From: Nocardioides sp. Soil774
GTDB lineage: Bacteria; Actinomycetota; Actinomycetes; Propionibacteriales; Nocardioidaceae
Assembly (NCBI RefSeq): GCF_001428125.1
Contig: NZ_LMSM01000008.1
Location: 62,001-126,000, forward strand
DNA: 64,000 bases
Direction of reading: 5' to 3'
The first letter of the stretch is position 1; each line of letters begins with the position of its first letter. The notes under the pieces are model-generated. The model searched no databases and was not told where the DNA came from. It was given only the letters and a program-made list of their open reading frames with translations. A program made the translations under genes and the position numbers. Shown here piece by piece: positions 18,395 through 26,737 of the stretch.

Positions 18395-19923
18395 CCCGCC
18401 ACCGCGGCGCCCGGGGGCTCGCGCTCGTCGCCTCGGTCGCCGTCCTGGCCGCCTGCTCCACCGAGGCAGGCACACCGGACGACCTCGTCACCCCCGCCGC
18501 CACGCAGGCCGTGGACCAGTCCGACGGCGACGCGCCCGCACCGGCCTCGGCGCCCACCGTCACCGACGCGGTCGAGCCCGACCTCGACCTCGCCGTCTCC
18601 GAGCCCCGCGAGGACAGCGTCTACCCCGCCGTCGGCGACCCGCGGGTCGACGCCCTCCACTACGACCTCGACCTGTCGTGGGACGCCGTCGCGCGGCGCC
18701 TCACCGGGCACGCCGTCGTGACCTTCCGCGCCACCCGCCGCGCGCCGCGCTTCCAGCTCGACCTCTCCCCCGCCCTCACCGTCGGCCGCGTCACCCTCGA
18801 CGACGAGCCCGTGCGGTTCGCCCGCCGCGGCAAGGACTTCGTCGTGCAGGCGCCGGTGAGCGCCGACCAGCGCTACGAGCTGGCCCTCGACTACGTCGGC
18901 ACGCCGCGGCCGGCGCCGGCGCCGACGACGCGCAGCGACTTCTCGACGACCGGCTTCACCGTCACCGACACCGGCGAGGTGTGGACGATGCAGGAGCCCT
19001 ACGGGGCCTACACCTGGTACCCCGTCAACGACCAGCCCTCCGACAAGGCGCTCTACGACATCACCGTCCACGCACCGGCCCCCTGGACCGGGATCTCCAA
19101 CGGCGCGCTGACACAGCTGAGCACCGACGAGGACGGCACCACCACCTCGTGGCAGCTCACCGAGCCGGCCGCGTCCTACCTCGTCACCCTCGCGATCGGC
19201 GACTACGCCCACGGCTCCAGCACCACCGACGACGGCCTGCGCGTCGACTACTGGACGCCGCGGGGCATGGTGCAGCGCCTGGGCCGGCTGCGGACCGCGT
19301 CGGCGTCGGTCGACTGGATCGAGGACAAGCTCGGGCCCTACCCCTTCGACACCCTCGGCCTCGTCGTCACCGACTCGCAGAGCGCGATGGAGACCCAGAC
19401 CATGGTCACGCTCGGCAACAGCGACTACGTCCTGTCGCCGCCGGTGATCGCGCACGAGCTGGTGCACCAGTGGTTCGGCGACCAGGTCTCGCCCGCCGAC
19501 TGGCGCGACGTGTGGCTCAACGAGGGCATGACGATGCTCATGCAGTGGCTCTACGAGGACGAGCACGACGTACGTCCGCTGCGCACCGCGCTGCAGGGCG
19601 CGCGGTTCGCGGACCGCGGGCTGCGCGCGGAGTACGGCCCGCCCGGCGACTACGACCCGGCGCAGTTCGGCGGCTCCAACGTCTACTACACGCCCGCGCT
19701 CATGTGGAACGAGCTGCGCGTGGCCCTCGGCGACGACGAGTTCTTCCGGATCGCCCGCGCGTGGCTGGCCGCCCACGACAACACCTCCGTGACCCGCGAG
19801 CAGCTCTACGACCACTGGGAGAGCGAGACCGGCCTCGAGCTGTCGGCGTTCTTCGACGCGTGGATCATGGGCCGCACCACGCCGAAGCCGGGAGTGCCCG
19901 GAGCTGAGCCGCGTCGCGGCTAG
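18391..19923 (+). CDS. M1-family zinc metallopeptidase, lipoprotein
   Basis: The GTG at 18391 overlaps the sigma-factor stop and gives 510 residues. The signal peptide ends in a lipobox (VAVLAAC), so the protein is probably lipid-anchored outside the membrane. It has an aminopeptidase-N-like beta domain (DLDLSWDAVARRLTGHAVV), then the zinc motif HELVH (His355, His359) and the third ligand Glu378 in LNEGM, the expected HExxH-18-E spacing. The GAMEN-type substrate motif is replaced by SAMETQTM, which is seen in some bacterial M1 enzymes. It probably trims extracellular peptides. Confidence 0.92.
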   Translation: MTRHRGARGLALVASVAVLAACSTEAGTPDDLVTPAATQAVDQSDGDAPAPASAPTVTDAVEPDLDLAVSEPREDSVYPAVGDPRVDALHYDLDLSWDAVARRLTGHAVVTFRATRRAPRFQLDLSPALTVGRVTLDDEPVRFARRGKDFVVQAPVSADQRYELALDYVGTPRPAPAPTTRSDFSTTGFTVTDTGEVWTMQEPYGAYTWYPVNDQPSDKALYDITVHAPAPWTGISNGALTQLSTDEDGTTTSWQLTEPAASYLVTLAIGDYAHGSSTTDDGLRVDYWTPRGMVQRLGRLRTASASVDWIEDKLGPYPFDTLGLVVTDSQSAMETQTMVTLGNSDYVLSPPVIAHELVHQWFGDQVSPADWRDVWLNEGMTMLMQWLYEDEHDVRPLRTALQGARFADRGLRAEYGPPGDYDPAQFGGSNVYYTPALMWNELRVALGDDEFFRIARAWLAAHDNTSVTREQLYDHWESETGLELSAFFDAWIMGRTTPKPGVPGAEPRRG

Positions 19924-19932
19924 CCTCGCTGG
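19921..19932 (+). promoter_or_regulatory. Leaderless promoter -10 element
   Basis: TAGCCT at 19921-19926 lies six bases before the ATG at 19933, and its first three bases are the stop codon of the peptidase gene. The carboxyltransferase gene may therefore have its own leaderless transcript. Confidence 0.45.
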
Positions 19933-21405
19933 ATGAGCCGCCTCTCCGCCCACGACCTCATCGACCTGGTCCTCGACGAGGGCTCCTGGACCTCGTGGGA
20001 CACCCCGCCCGCCCGCGACGGCGTCAGCGAGGCGTACGCCGCCGAGCTGGCCGCCGCGGCCGAGAAGTCCGGCGTCGACGAGTCGGTGCTCACCGGCGAG
20101 GCGCGCATGCACGGGCGCCGCATCGCGGTGCTCGTGGGCGAGTTCGGCTTTCTGGCGGGCTCGATCGGCCGGGCCGCGGCCGACCGGATCGTCGCCGGCA
20201 TCGAGCGCGCCACCCGCGAGGGCCTGCCGCTGGTCGCGGCGCCGGTGAGCGGCGGCACGCGCATGCAGGAGGGCACGCCCGCCTTCGTGCAGATGGTGCG
20301 GATCTCGGCGGCCGTGGCGGCCCACCGCACCGCGGGCCTGCCCTACCTCGTCTACCTGCGCCACCCCACGACCGGCGGCGTGATGGCCTCGTGGGGATCG
20401 CTCGGCCACGTGACCGTCGCCGAGCCGGGTGCGCTGGTCGGCTTCCTGGGCCCCCGGGTCTACGAGGCGCTCTACGGCAAGAAGTTCCCCGAGGGCGTGC
20501 AGACCTCGGAGAACCTCTACGCCCACGGCATCGTCGACGCGGTCCTGCCGCCCGAGGAGATCGCCGACATCCTCGACCGCGCGCTCACCATCTTGATGGC
20601 CGCGCGCGAGGGCGTCGCGCCGGTGGCCGACCCCGGGCAGGAGGACGTGCCCGACGTCGACACGTGGGACTGCGTGACGCGCTCGCGGCGCCCCGACCGG
20701 CCCGGCGTACGCCGTCTGCTGCGCTACGCCGCCAGCGACGTCGTGCCGCTCAACGGCACCGGCCAGGGCGAGCGCGACCCCGGCCTGTTGATCGCGCTGG
20801 CGCGCTTCGGCGAGGCGCCGTGCGTCTTCCTGGGCCAGGACCGGCGCGGGCAGACCACCGACCACCCGATGGGCCCCGAGGCGCTGCGCGAGGCCCGGCG
20901 CGGCATGCGGCTGGCCTCGGAGCTGGGGCTGCCGCTCGTCACCGTCATCGACACCCAGGGCGCCGCGCTGTCGGCCGACGCCGAGAACGGCGGGCTCGCC
21001 GGCGAGATCGCCCGCTCCCTCGCCGACCTCGTCACCCTGGATGCGCCCACGCTGTGCCTGATGCTCGGGGAGGGCAACGGTGGCGGCGCACTGGCGCTGC
21101 TGCCCGCCGACCGGGTCGTCGCCGCGCAGCACGCGTGGCTCTCACCGCTCCCGCCCGAGGGCGCCTCCGCGATCGTGCACCGCGACCTCGACCACGCGGC
21201 CGAGATGGCGCGCGCGCAACAGGTGCGCGCGCTCGACCTCTACCGCCGCGGCATCGTCGACCGCATCGTCGCCGAGAAGCCCGACGCCGCCGACGAGCCG
21301 GAGGAGTTCTGCCGGCGCGTCGGTGCGGTGCTCGAGCACGAGCTCAGCGCGCTGCTGGCGTCGGGTCCGGGGTCGGCGCAGAAGCGGGCGCGGCGCTACG
21401 TGTGA
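19933..21405 (+). CDS. Biotin-dependent carboxyltransferase (acetyl-CoA carboxylase AccD/A fusion type)
   Basis: This 490-residue protein contains both halves of a carboxyltransferase. The N-terminal beta-like half has VGEFGFLAGSIGRAAADRI, VSGGTRMQEGTPAFVQM and HPTTGGVMASWGSLG. The C-terminal alpha-like half has RRGMRLASELGLPLVTVIDTQGA and LMLGEGNGGGALALLPADRVV. No biotin carboxylase or carrier domain is present. It should move carboxybiotin to an acyl-CoA, feeding fatty-acid synthesis or propionyl-CoA carboxylation; which acyl-CoA is not clear. No zinc Cys motif is seen at the N terminus. Confidence 0.87.
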   Translation: MSRLSAHDLIDLVLDEGSWTSWDTPPARDGVSEAYAAELAAAAEKSGVDESVLTGEARMHGRRIAVLVGEFGFLAGSIGRAAADRIVAGIERATREGLPLVAAPVSGGTRMQEGTPAFVQMVRISAAVAAHRTAGLPYLVYLRHPTTGGVMASWGSLGHVTVAEPGALVGFLGPRVYEALYGKKFPEGVQTSENLYAHGIVDAVLPPEEIADILDRALTILMAAREGVAPVADPGQEDVPDVDTWDCVTRSRRPDRPGVRRLLRYAASDVVPLNGTGQGERDPGLLIALARFGEAPCVFLGQDRRGQTTDHPMGPEALREARRGMRLASELGLPLVTVIDTQGAALSADAENGGLAGEIARSLADLVTLDAPTLCLMLGEGNGGGALALLPADRVVAAQHAWLSPLPPEGASAIVHRDLDHAAEMARAQQVRALDLYRRGIVDRIVAEKPDAADEPEEFCRRVGAVLEHELSALLASGPGSAQKRARRYV

Positions 21406-21414
21406 TCGGCCCGA

Positions 21415-21525
21415 GCGGTGCGTGAGGAGGGTTCTGGGCCCGGGGAAGCCGCCTCACTCACCGCCGACTCAGCGGGCGGTGTGTGAGGAGGGTTCTGCAG
21501 TGCCCGAACCCTCCTCACTCACCGC
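21415..21525. repeat. Tandem pair of GTGAGG-armed hairpins (locus 1)
   Basis: Hairpin A: GCGGTGCGTGAGGAGG (21415-21430) against 21449-21464, two mismatches in 16. Hairpin B: GCGGTGTGTGAGGAGGGTTC (21476-21495) against 21506-21525, one mismatch in 20. The TGA stop of the convergent coiled-coil gene lies in the right arm of B. The same arm sequence recurs at 34908-35029. They are probably bidirectional terminators of a repeat family. Confidence 0.75.
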
Positions 21526-22547
21526 TCCTCGGCGGACTCCTCGGGCGCGTCGGAGCGCTCGGCGGCCTCGGCAGCCGCCTCCTCCTGGGCCTCGACGACC
21601 TCGGCCTCGGTGACGGCCTCCGGTACGTCGTCCTCGCCGGCGCTGGCCGCCGGAGCCATCCCGACGCCGGGCACGCTGGTGCCGCTGAGGGTGGCGAGCA
21701 TCTGGCGCACGTTGGAGAGCTGGGCGTTGATGCTGTCGCGGCGCTGCCCGGCCGCGGCCAGCTCGCGATCGGACTCCGCGCGCACCCGGTCGGCGGTGGC
21801 GCGAGCCTCGGCGACCATCGTGGTGGCGCGCTCCTCGGCGTCGGCGAGCATCCGCGCCACCTTCGCCTCGGCCTCGCTGCGGCTGCGCTCCATCGCGGCC
21901 TCGGCGTCGCGGTTGCGCGCGGTCATCGCGTCGAGCTCGGCCTGGCTGGCGGCCTGCTGGGCCTGGAACTCCGAGGTGGCCTTCTGCCGGCGCTCGGCCA
22001 GCGTGGTCTCGAAGTCGGCGGCGGCCTGCGCGGCCTGGGCGCGGGCCTCCTCGTGCAGCGCCTCGGCCTCGGCCCGACGGGCGGAGGCGTCCCGCTCGGC
22101 GGCGTCGCGCTCGGAGTCGGCGGCCGTGCGCGCGTCGGCGAGCACGCGCGCACCCTCGGCCTCGGCGTCGCGCCGGGTCTCCTCGGCGTAGCGGTCGGCC
22201 TCGGCGCGCAGCGCGGCGACCTCGGCCTCCGCGTCCTTGCGCAGCGCCTCGACCTCGCCCCGCACGCGGTCGCGGACCTCTGCCGCCTCTGCCTCGGCGA
22301 GCGACAGGATCTGGCCGATGCGCTCACCGAGGTGGGCGTACGTCGGCAGCTCGGGCTCGTGCGCCTCCCGCGAGACGAGCGCCTCGCGCGACGCGGCCGC
22401 CTCCGACCGGGCCTGCTCGGCGGCGGCCTCGGCCGCCTCGAGCCGCTTCTGGAGGGCGGCGGCCTCCCCGCGGGCCTGGGCGATGGCGCGCTCGACCTCG
22501 GTGGGGTCGTAGCCGCGGCGCACGGACGTGAACATCTCTTCAGGCAT
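21519..22547 (-). CDS. Coiled-coil protein with DivIVA-like N terminus
   Basis: This 342-residue protein starts with a DivIVA-like head (VRRGYDPTEVERAIAQARGEA), common in actinobacterial septum/polarity proteins. An almost unbroken Ala/Glu/Arg-rich coiled coil follows to about residue 290, and the tail is acidic (EDDVPEAVTEAEVVEAQEEAAAEA). It probably forms a cytoskeletal scaffold at the membrane or pole. It overlaps the upstream coiled-coil gene by 8 bp, so the two are made together. The stop codon is supplied by a repeat hairpin. Scy/FilP-like function is possible, not proven. Confidence 0.8.
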   Translation of the reverse strand: MPEEMFTSVRRGYDPTEVERAIAQARGEAAALQKRLEAAEAAAEQARSEAAASREALVSREAHEPELPTYAHLGERIGQILSLAEAEAAEVRDRVRGEVEALRKDAEAEVAALRAEADRYAEETRRDAEAEGARVLADARTAADSERDAAERDASARRAEAEALHEEARAQAAQAAADFETTLAERRQKATSEFQAQQAASQAELDAMTARNRDAEAAMERSRSEAEAKVARMLADAEERATTMVAEARATADRVRAESDRELAAAGQRRDSINAQLSNVRQMLATLSGTSVPGVGMAPAASAGEDDVPEAVTEAEVVEAQEEAAAEAAERSDAPEESAEER

Positions 22548-23973
22548 CGGAGTTCTCCTGGTCGGGGGTCTGGCTGGAGGAGCTGGGGGCGCCCGTCGCA
22601 CGCTCGGGCACCGACAGTGCCTCGATGACGCCGGAGAGCCGGGCCAGCTCGGCGGCGATGCTGTCGCGCTGCGTCTGCAGCTGGGCGATCTCGGCGCGGG
22701 CCCGCTCCACCGCGCGGCGGGCGCCGTCGCGCAGCTGGTCGGCCTCGGCCCGGCCGTCGGCGACCATGGCGAGCGCCTCCTCGCGGGCGCTGCGCCGGTC
22801 CTCGGCCGCCTCGGCCCGGCTGCGGGTGACCTCCTCGGCGACCAGGGCACGCAGCCTCGCCGCGCCGCTCTCGGCCTCGGCGCGCCGGCGCTCGAGGCGC
22901 TCGACGGCCCGCTCGGACTCGTCGGTCGCGTCGGCCATGATGCGCTCCGCCTCGGTGTGCGCCTGCTCGAGCACCGCCTTGGCCTCCGCGGTCCGCTCGG
23001 CGGCGGCCTGGGAGGCGGCGTGCTCGATCTCGGCGGCGCGCTGCTTGCCCTCGGCGAGCTCGATGGCCACGCGAGCGTCGATCGCCGCGATGATGCCGTG
23101 GGCGCGCTCGCGTGCGCGGCGTACGTGGTCGCCCGCGTCGGCATGGGCGGCCTTGCGGATCGAGTCGGCCTCGGTGGCCGCGCCGGCGAGCACCGACTGC
23201 ACCGTCTGGGTGGCCCACTCGGTCTGCTCGGAGGCGTGACGCAGCTTGTCGTCGCTCTCGGCGCGCGCAGCTGCGAGGGTCTCCTCCGCAGCGAGGCGCA
23301 TCTGCTCCACCTCGGCGCCCGTGGTGCGACGCAGGTCCTCGACGTGGAGCGACGCCTCGTCACGGATCCGCGCCGACTCGGCCGACGCGCTGGCGCGCAG
23401 CGTCTCGGCCTCGGCCGTGGCGGAGTCCAGGTGCTGCTGGCCAGCGGCACGTGCCTCCTCGACCAGACGGGCCGCCGTCTCCTGCGCGCCGGTGACTGTC
23501 TGCTCGGCCTCGACGCGAGCGGCCTCGAGCAGCGCGTCGCGCTCGGCCGCCGCGCTGTCGCGCAGCTCTTGCGACTCGGCGCGGAGCGACACGGCGTCGT
23601 CGGCGGCCTGGGCGCGCAGCTTCTCGCTCTCGGCGCGGGCCGCCTCGACCTGCTGGTCGCGGGCGCTCCCGGCCGCGGTCATCAGCAGCGAGGCCTGCTC
23701 GTTGGCGTCGAGCACGATCGTGGCGGCCTCCTCCGAGGCGCCGGCGAGGACCTCCTCGGCCTGCTTGCGCGCCCGCGCGGCCTCCGCCCGGTCGCGCTCG
23801 GCCTCGGCCATCAGCCGGCGGGCCTCAGCGCGCAGCGTGGCCAGGTCGGCGGTGAGCCGCTCGGCCTCCTCGCGGGCCTCGCTCTGCAGCTGGTCGGCCA
23901 CCTGCTGGGCACGCGCCAGCAAGGTCGCCGTGCTGGGCTCGCCGGAGGCGGCCGTGGCGGCGTCGAGAGCCAT
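22540..23973 (-). CDS. Long Ala/Glu-rich coiled-coil protein (Scy/FilP-like)
   Basis: The ATG at 23973 has GAAGGAG eight bases upstream; the product has 477 residues. From about residue 20 to 440 it is a continuous coiled coil with repeated AEAE, ARAE and AEEV units and almost no Gly or Pro. The C terminus (PERATGAPSSSSQTPDQENSDA) is disordered. No transmembrane helix or enzyme motif is present. It is likely the partner filament of the DivIVA-headed protein encoded next, with a role in cell shape or pole organisation by analogy to streptomycete Scy. Confidence 0.75.
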   Translation of the reverse strand: MALDAATAASGEPSTATLLARAQQVADQLQSEAREEAERLTADLATLRAEARRLMAEAERDRAEAARARKQAEEVLAGASEEAATIVLDANEQASLLMTAAGSARDQQVEAARAESEKLRAQAADDAVSLRAESQELRDSAAAERDALLEAARVEAEQTVTGAQETAARLVEEARAAGQQHLDSATAEAETLRASASAESARIRDEASLHVEDLRRTTGAEVEQMRLAAEETLAAARAESDDKLRHASEQTEWATQTVQSVLAGAATEADSIRKAAHADAGDHVRRARERAHGIIAAIDARVAIELAEGKQRAAEIEHAASQAAAERTAEAKAVLEQAHTEAERIMADATDESERAVERLERRRAEAESGAARLRALVAEEVTRSRAEAAEDRRSAREEALAMVADGRAEADQLRDGARRAVERARAEIAQLQTQRDSIAAELARLSGVIEALSVPERATGAPSSSSQTPDQENSDA

Positions 23974-24124
23974 GCGCCCGCTCCTTCGTGTGCGTTCCGA
24001 GACCCTCATCCTCGCAGGCCACCCCTGCGGGTGACAAAGGGGCAGACACAGGGGCGGTCGGCACTGTTGCGCCCAGAGCGAAACGCCTTGCCGCCCACGC
24101 TGCCGGGCCGGTGGAGTGGGGGTC

Positions 24125-25072
24125 ATGAAGCTCCTCGTCCTCGGCGGAAGCAAGTTCCTCTCACGTGAGACCGCGGCGCAGGCCCTGGCCCGCGGGTGGG
24201 ACGTGACGTGTGCGTGCCGCGGCGAGTCGGGCACCGTGCCCGAGGGCGCCACCCACCTCCGGTGGGACCGCGCCGAGCCGGCTCCCGCCGAGCTGGCTGA
24301 CGGCGACTGGGACGCCGTGGTCGACGTCGCGCGCCACCCCTCGCACGTGCGCCGCGCGGTCGAGGCGGCGCCGGCGGCGCACTGGGTGTTCGTCTCGACG
24401 ATCAGCGTCTACGCCGACAACTCCTCAGCCGCCATGGAGCCGCTGGTCGAGGCGATCACCGACGACGTCGACCTGGCCGAGGACCCCGAGGCCTACGGCG
24501 GCATGAAGGTCGCCTGCGAGCAGCTGGTGGTCGACGCCGCGGCGTCCGCGGTCGTCGTACGCCCCGGGCTCATCGTCGGTCCGGGCGACCCGACGGGACG
24601 CTTCGCGCACTGGCCGCAGCGGTTGGCGCGCGGCGGCGAGGTGCTGGCGCCGGGTGCGCCCGACGACGTGGTGCAGGTGATCGACGTGCGCGACCTGGCC
24701 ACGTGGCTGCTCGACCTCGCCGAGGCCCGCACGACCGGCGCCTATGACGCGGTCGGCGAGCCGATGCCGTTCGCCGACCTGCTCGCGGGCGTGGCGTCCG
24801 GCGTCGGGGCCGACCCGCGGCTCACCTGGGTCGACCAGGACTTCCTCGAGGCGCACGAGGTCGCGCCGTGGGCGGGCGAGGGCTCGCTGCCGCTGTGGCT
24901 CCCGCGCCCGGAGTACGACGGCATGCTGGCGCACGACCCCGCACCGGCGCTCGCCGCCGGGCTGCGGCTGCGACCGGTGGCCGAGACCGCACCGGGCTGC
25001 CTCGACTCCCCGGTCGTCGCGCTGTCGGCCGAGCGGGAGGCCGAGGTGCTCGCCGCCTGGCACGCCCGGTGA
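24125..25072 (+). CDS. NAD(P)-dependent epimerase/dehydratase (extended SDR)
   Basis: The ATG at 24125 (MKLLVLGGSKF, 315 residues) has a GTGGAG upstream. The nucleotide-binding loop is GGSKFLS, a degenerate GxxGxxG, then VDVARHPSHVRRAV, VFVSTISVYADNS and YGGMKVACEQ, where Tyr and Lys of YxxxK are replaced in spacing (YGGMK) but retained. VVRPGLIVGPGDPTGRF is the typical substrate-binding turn. It is a cytoplasmic reductase of the isoflavone-reductase or epimerase group; the substrate is unknown. A strong hairpin follows at 25076. Confidence 0.8.
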   Translation: MKLLVLGGSKFLSRETAAQALARGWDVTCACRGESGTVPEGATHLRWDRAEPAPAELADGDWDAVVDVARHPSHVRRAVEAAPAAHWVFVSTISVYADNSSAAMEPLVEAITDDVDLAEDPEAYGGMKVACEQLVVDAAASAVVVRPGLIVGPGDPTGRFAHWPQRLARGGEVLAPGAPDDVVQVIDVRDLATWLLDLAEARTTGAYDAVGEPMPFADLLAGVASGVGADPRLTWVDQDFLEAHEVAPWAGEGSLPLWLPRPEYDGMLAHDPAPALAAGLRLRPVAETAPGCLDSPVVALSAEREAEVLAAWHAR

Positions 25073-25075
25073 CCT

Positions 25076-25144
25076 CGGGGTAGTGAGGGACGTTCCGGTA
25101 GGAAGGTCGGCCGATCGCCGACCAGAACGTCCCTCACTACCCCG
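25076..25144. terminator. 20-bp-armed hairpin between convergent genes
   Basis: CGGGGTAGTGAGGGACGTTC (25076-25095) pairs perfectly with 25125-25144. Inside it GGTCGGC and GCCGACC form a second 7-bp stem. It lies between the epimerase and the E2 gene, which converge, and should stop transcription from both. The GTGAGG core recalls the other hairpin family. Confidence 0.7.
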
Positions 25145-25156
25145 GACAGAGATCGG

Positions 25157-26725
25157 TCAGAAGAGCAGCGCGGTGCCCGGGTCCTGCAGGATGCCGGCCA
25201 CGTCGGCGAGGAAGCGCGAGCCCTTCTCACCGTCGATGTGACGGTGGTCGAACGACAGCGCCAGCGTCGTCACGTCGCGCACCACGATCTCGCCGGTGGC
25301 CTCGTCGACCCACGGCCGCTTGTTGATCGCGCCGAAGCACAGGATCGCGGACTCGCCGGGGTTGATGATCGGCGTACCGGCGTCGACGCCGAAGACGCCG
25401 ACGTTGGTGATGGTGAAGGTGCCGCCCGCCATCTCGGCCGGCTGCGTCTTCCCGTCGCGGGCGGTGGCGGTGAGCTCGCCAAGCGCGCCGGCCAGCTCGA
25501 CCATCGACATCGCGTCGGCGTCCTTGACGTTGGGCACCACCAGGCCGCGCGGCGTGGCGGCCGCGATGCCGAGGTTGACGTAGTGCTTGTAGACGACCTC
25601 CTGCGCGGCGTCGTCCCAGAACGAGTTGATCTCCGGGGTCCGCTTCATCGCCATCAGCACCGCACGCGAGAGCACGAGCAGCGGGCTGATCCGCACGTCC
25701 TTGAGCTCGCGCCGCGCCTTGAGCCGGTCGACGAGCTGCATCGTGGCGGTCACGTCGACGGTGACCCACTCGGTGACGTGCGGGCTGGTGAAGGCCGACT
25801 GGCTCATCGCCGTCGCCATCATCTTGCGCACGCCCTTGATCGGCTCGCGCGTCTCGCGCTCCCCGGACGCCTGGTCTCGTGACGGTCGCTGGGCGACCTC
25901 CTCGACCGACGTCGTCCGGGCCGTGGCGGATCCGGAGACGGCACCCTGCACGTCGTCGCGGGTGATCGAGCCCGAGGGGCCCGAACCGGTCAGGGTCGTC
26001 AGGTCGACGCCGAGGTCCTTGGCGAGCTTGCGCACGGGCGGCTTCGCCAGCGCCCGTACGTCGCCCGCGCCGACCTGGGCGGCTGCCGGGACGAGCGCCT
26101 CGGCGGGCGCGGCCGCGGGCGCGGGCCGCTGGTCGACGGCCGGCACCGGCGGCTCGTCGGCCGGCAGCACGTCCTGCGACTGGGCCCCGCCCGGGGAGAA
26201 CGCGCCCTGCACCTGCATCTGCGTCTGGGCGCCGGCGTCGGTGCTCGGCGACGCGGAGCCGCGGCGGGCCCGGCGCATCGGACCGCGCTCGGCCTTGATC
26301 CGCCCGACGAGGGAGGCACCCTCCATCGAGCCGGAGGCAGCCGGGTTGGACAGGTCGATGTCGGCCGGGTCGACCTGCTGGGCAGCCTCGGCCGCACCCG
26401 CCTGCTGACCTGCCTTCTGCGCGATCCCGAGATAGGGGTCGGACTCGGTCTGCTCGGCCGGGGCGGCGGTGGGAGCCGACGGCTCCTCACCCGGAGCGCC
26501 GACCGAGATGATCGGCGTGCCGACGGGGACGGTCTCGCCCTCGGCGACCAGGAGCGCCAGGACGGTGCCCTCGAACGGTGAGGGCAGCTCGACGAGCGAC
26601 TTGGCGGTCTCGATCTCGACGATCACGTCGTTGATCTCGATGGTGTCGCCGACCTTGACCTTCCAGGCCACGATCTCGGCCTCGGTGAGGCCCTCGCCGA
26701 CGTCGGGGAGGAGGAACTCAGACAT
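25157..26725 (-). CDS. 2-Oxoacid dehydrogenase E2 (lipoyl acyltransferase)
   Basis: This 522-residue protein has an N-terminal lipoyl domain (residues 1-77) with the lipoyl Lys in EIETAKSLVEL. An Ala/Pro-rich linker leads to a peripheral-subunit-binding domain (about 220-255: PPVRKLAKDLGVDLTTLTGSG). The C-terminal acyltransferase domain has SFDHRHIDGEKGSRF with the catalytic His near residue 495. It moves acyl groups from E1 to CoA. It is the last gene of an E1alpha-E1beta-E2 operon; E3 is not encoded here. The linker includes a segment encoded by a 35-bp dispersed repeat. Confidence 0.93.
   Translation of the reverse strand: MSEFLLPDVGEGLTEAEIVAWKVKVGDTIEINDVIVEIETAKSLVELPSPFEGTVLALLVAEGETVPVGTPIISVGAPGEEPSAPTAAPAEQTESDPYLGIAQKAGQQAGAAEAAQQVDPADIDLSNPAASGSMEGASLVGRIKAERGPMRRARRGSASPSTDAGAQTQMQVQGAFSPGGAQSQDVLPADEPPVPAVDQRPAPAAAPAEALVPAAAQVGAGDVRALAKPPVRKLAKDLGVDLTTLTGSGPSGSITRDDVQGAVSGSATARTTSVEEVAQRPSRDQASGERETREPIKGVRKMMATAMSQSAFTSPHVTEWVTVDVTATMQLVDRLKARRELKDVRISPLLVLSRAVLMAMKRTPEINSFWDDAAQEVVYKHYVNLGIAAATPRGLVVPNVKDADAMSMVELAGALGELTATARDGKTQPAEMAGGTFTITNVGVFGVDAGTPIINPGESAILCFGAINKRPWVDEATGEIVVRDVTTLALSFDHRHIDGEKGSRFLADVAGILQDPGTALLF
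25873..25907. repeat. 35-bp dispersed repeat inside the E2 coding sequence
   Basis: The + strand begins GGTCTCGTGACGGTCGC and ends GACCTCCTCGACC; it matches 33 of 35 bases of the intergenic copy at 10816-10850. Read on the - strand it encodes VEEVAQRPSRD in the flexible linker between the E3-binding and catalytic domains, where an insertion would be tolerated. Confidence 0.7.
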
Positions 26726-26737
26726 CTCGGATCCCTC

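Noticed and set aside
24116..24124. GTG start nine bases before the epimerase ATG
   Set aside because: The ATG at 24125 is better placed after GTGGAG and begins at the beta strand of the nucleotide-binding fold.
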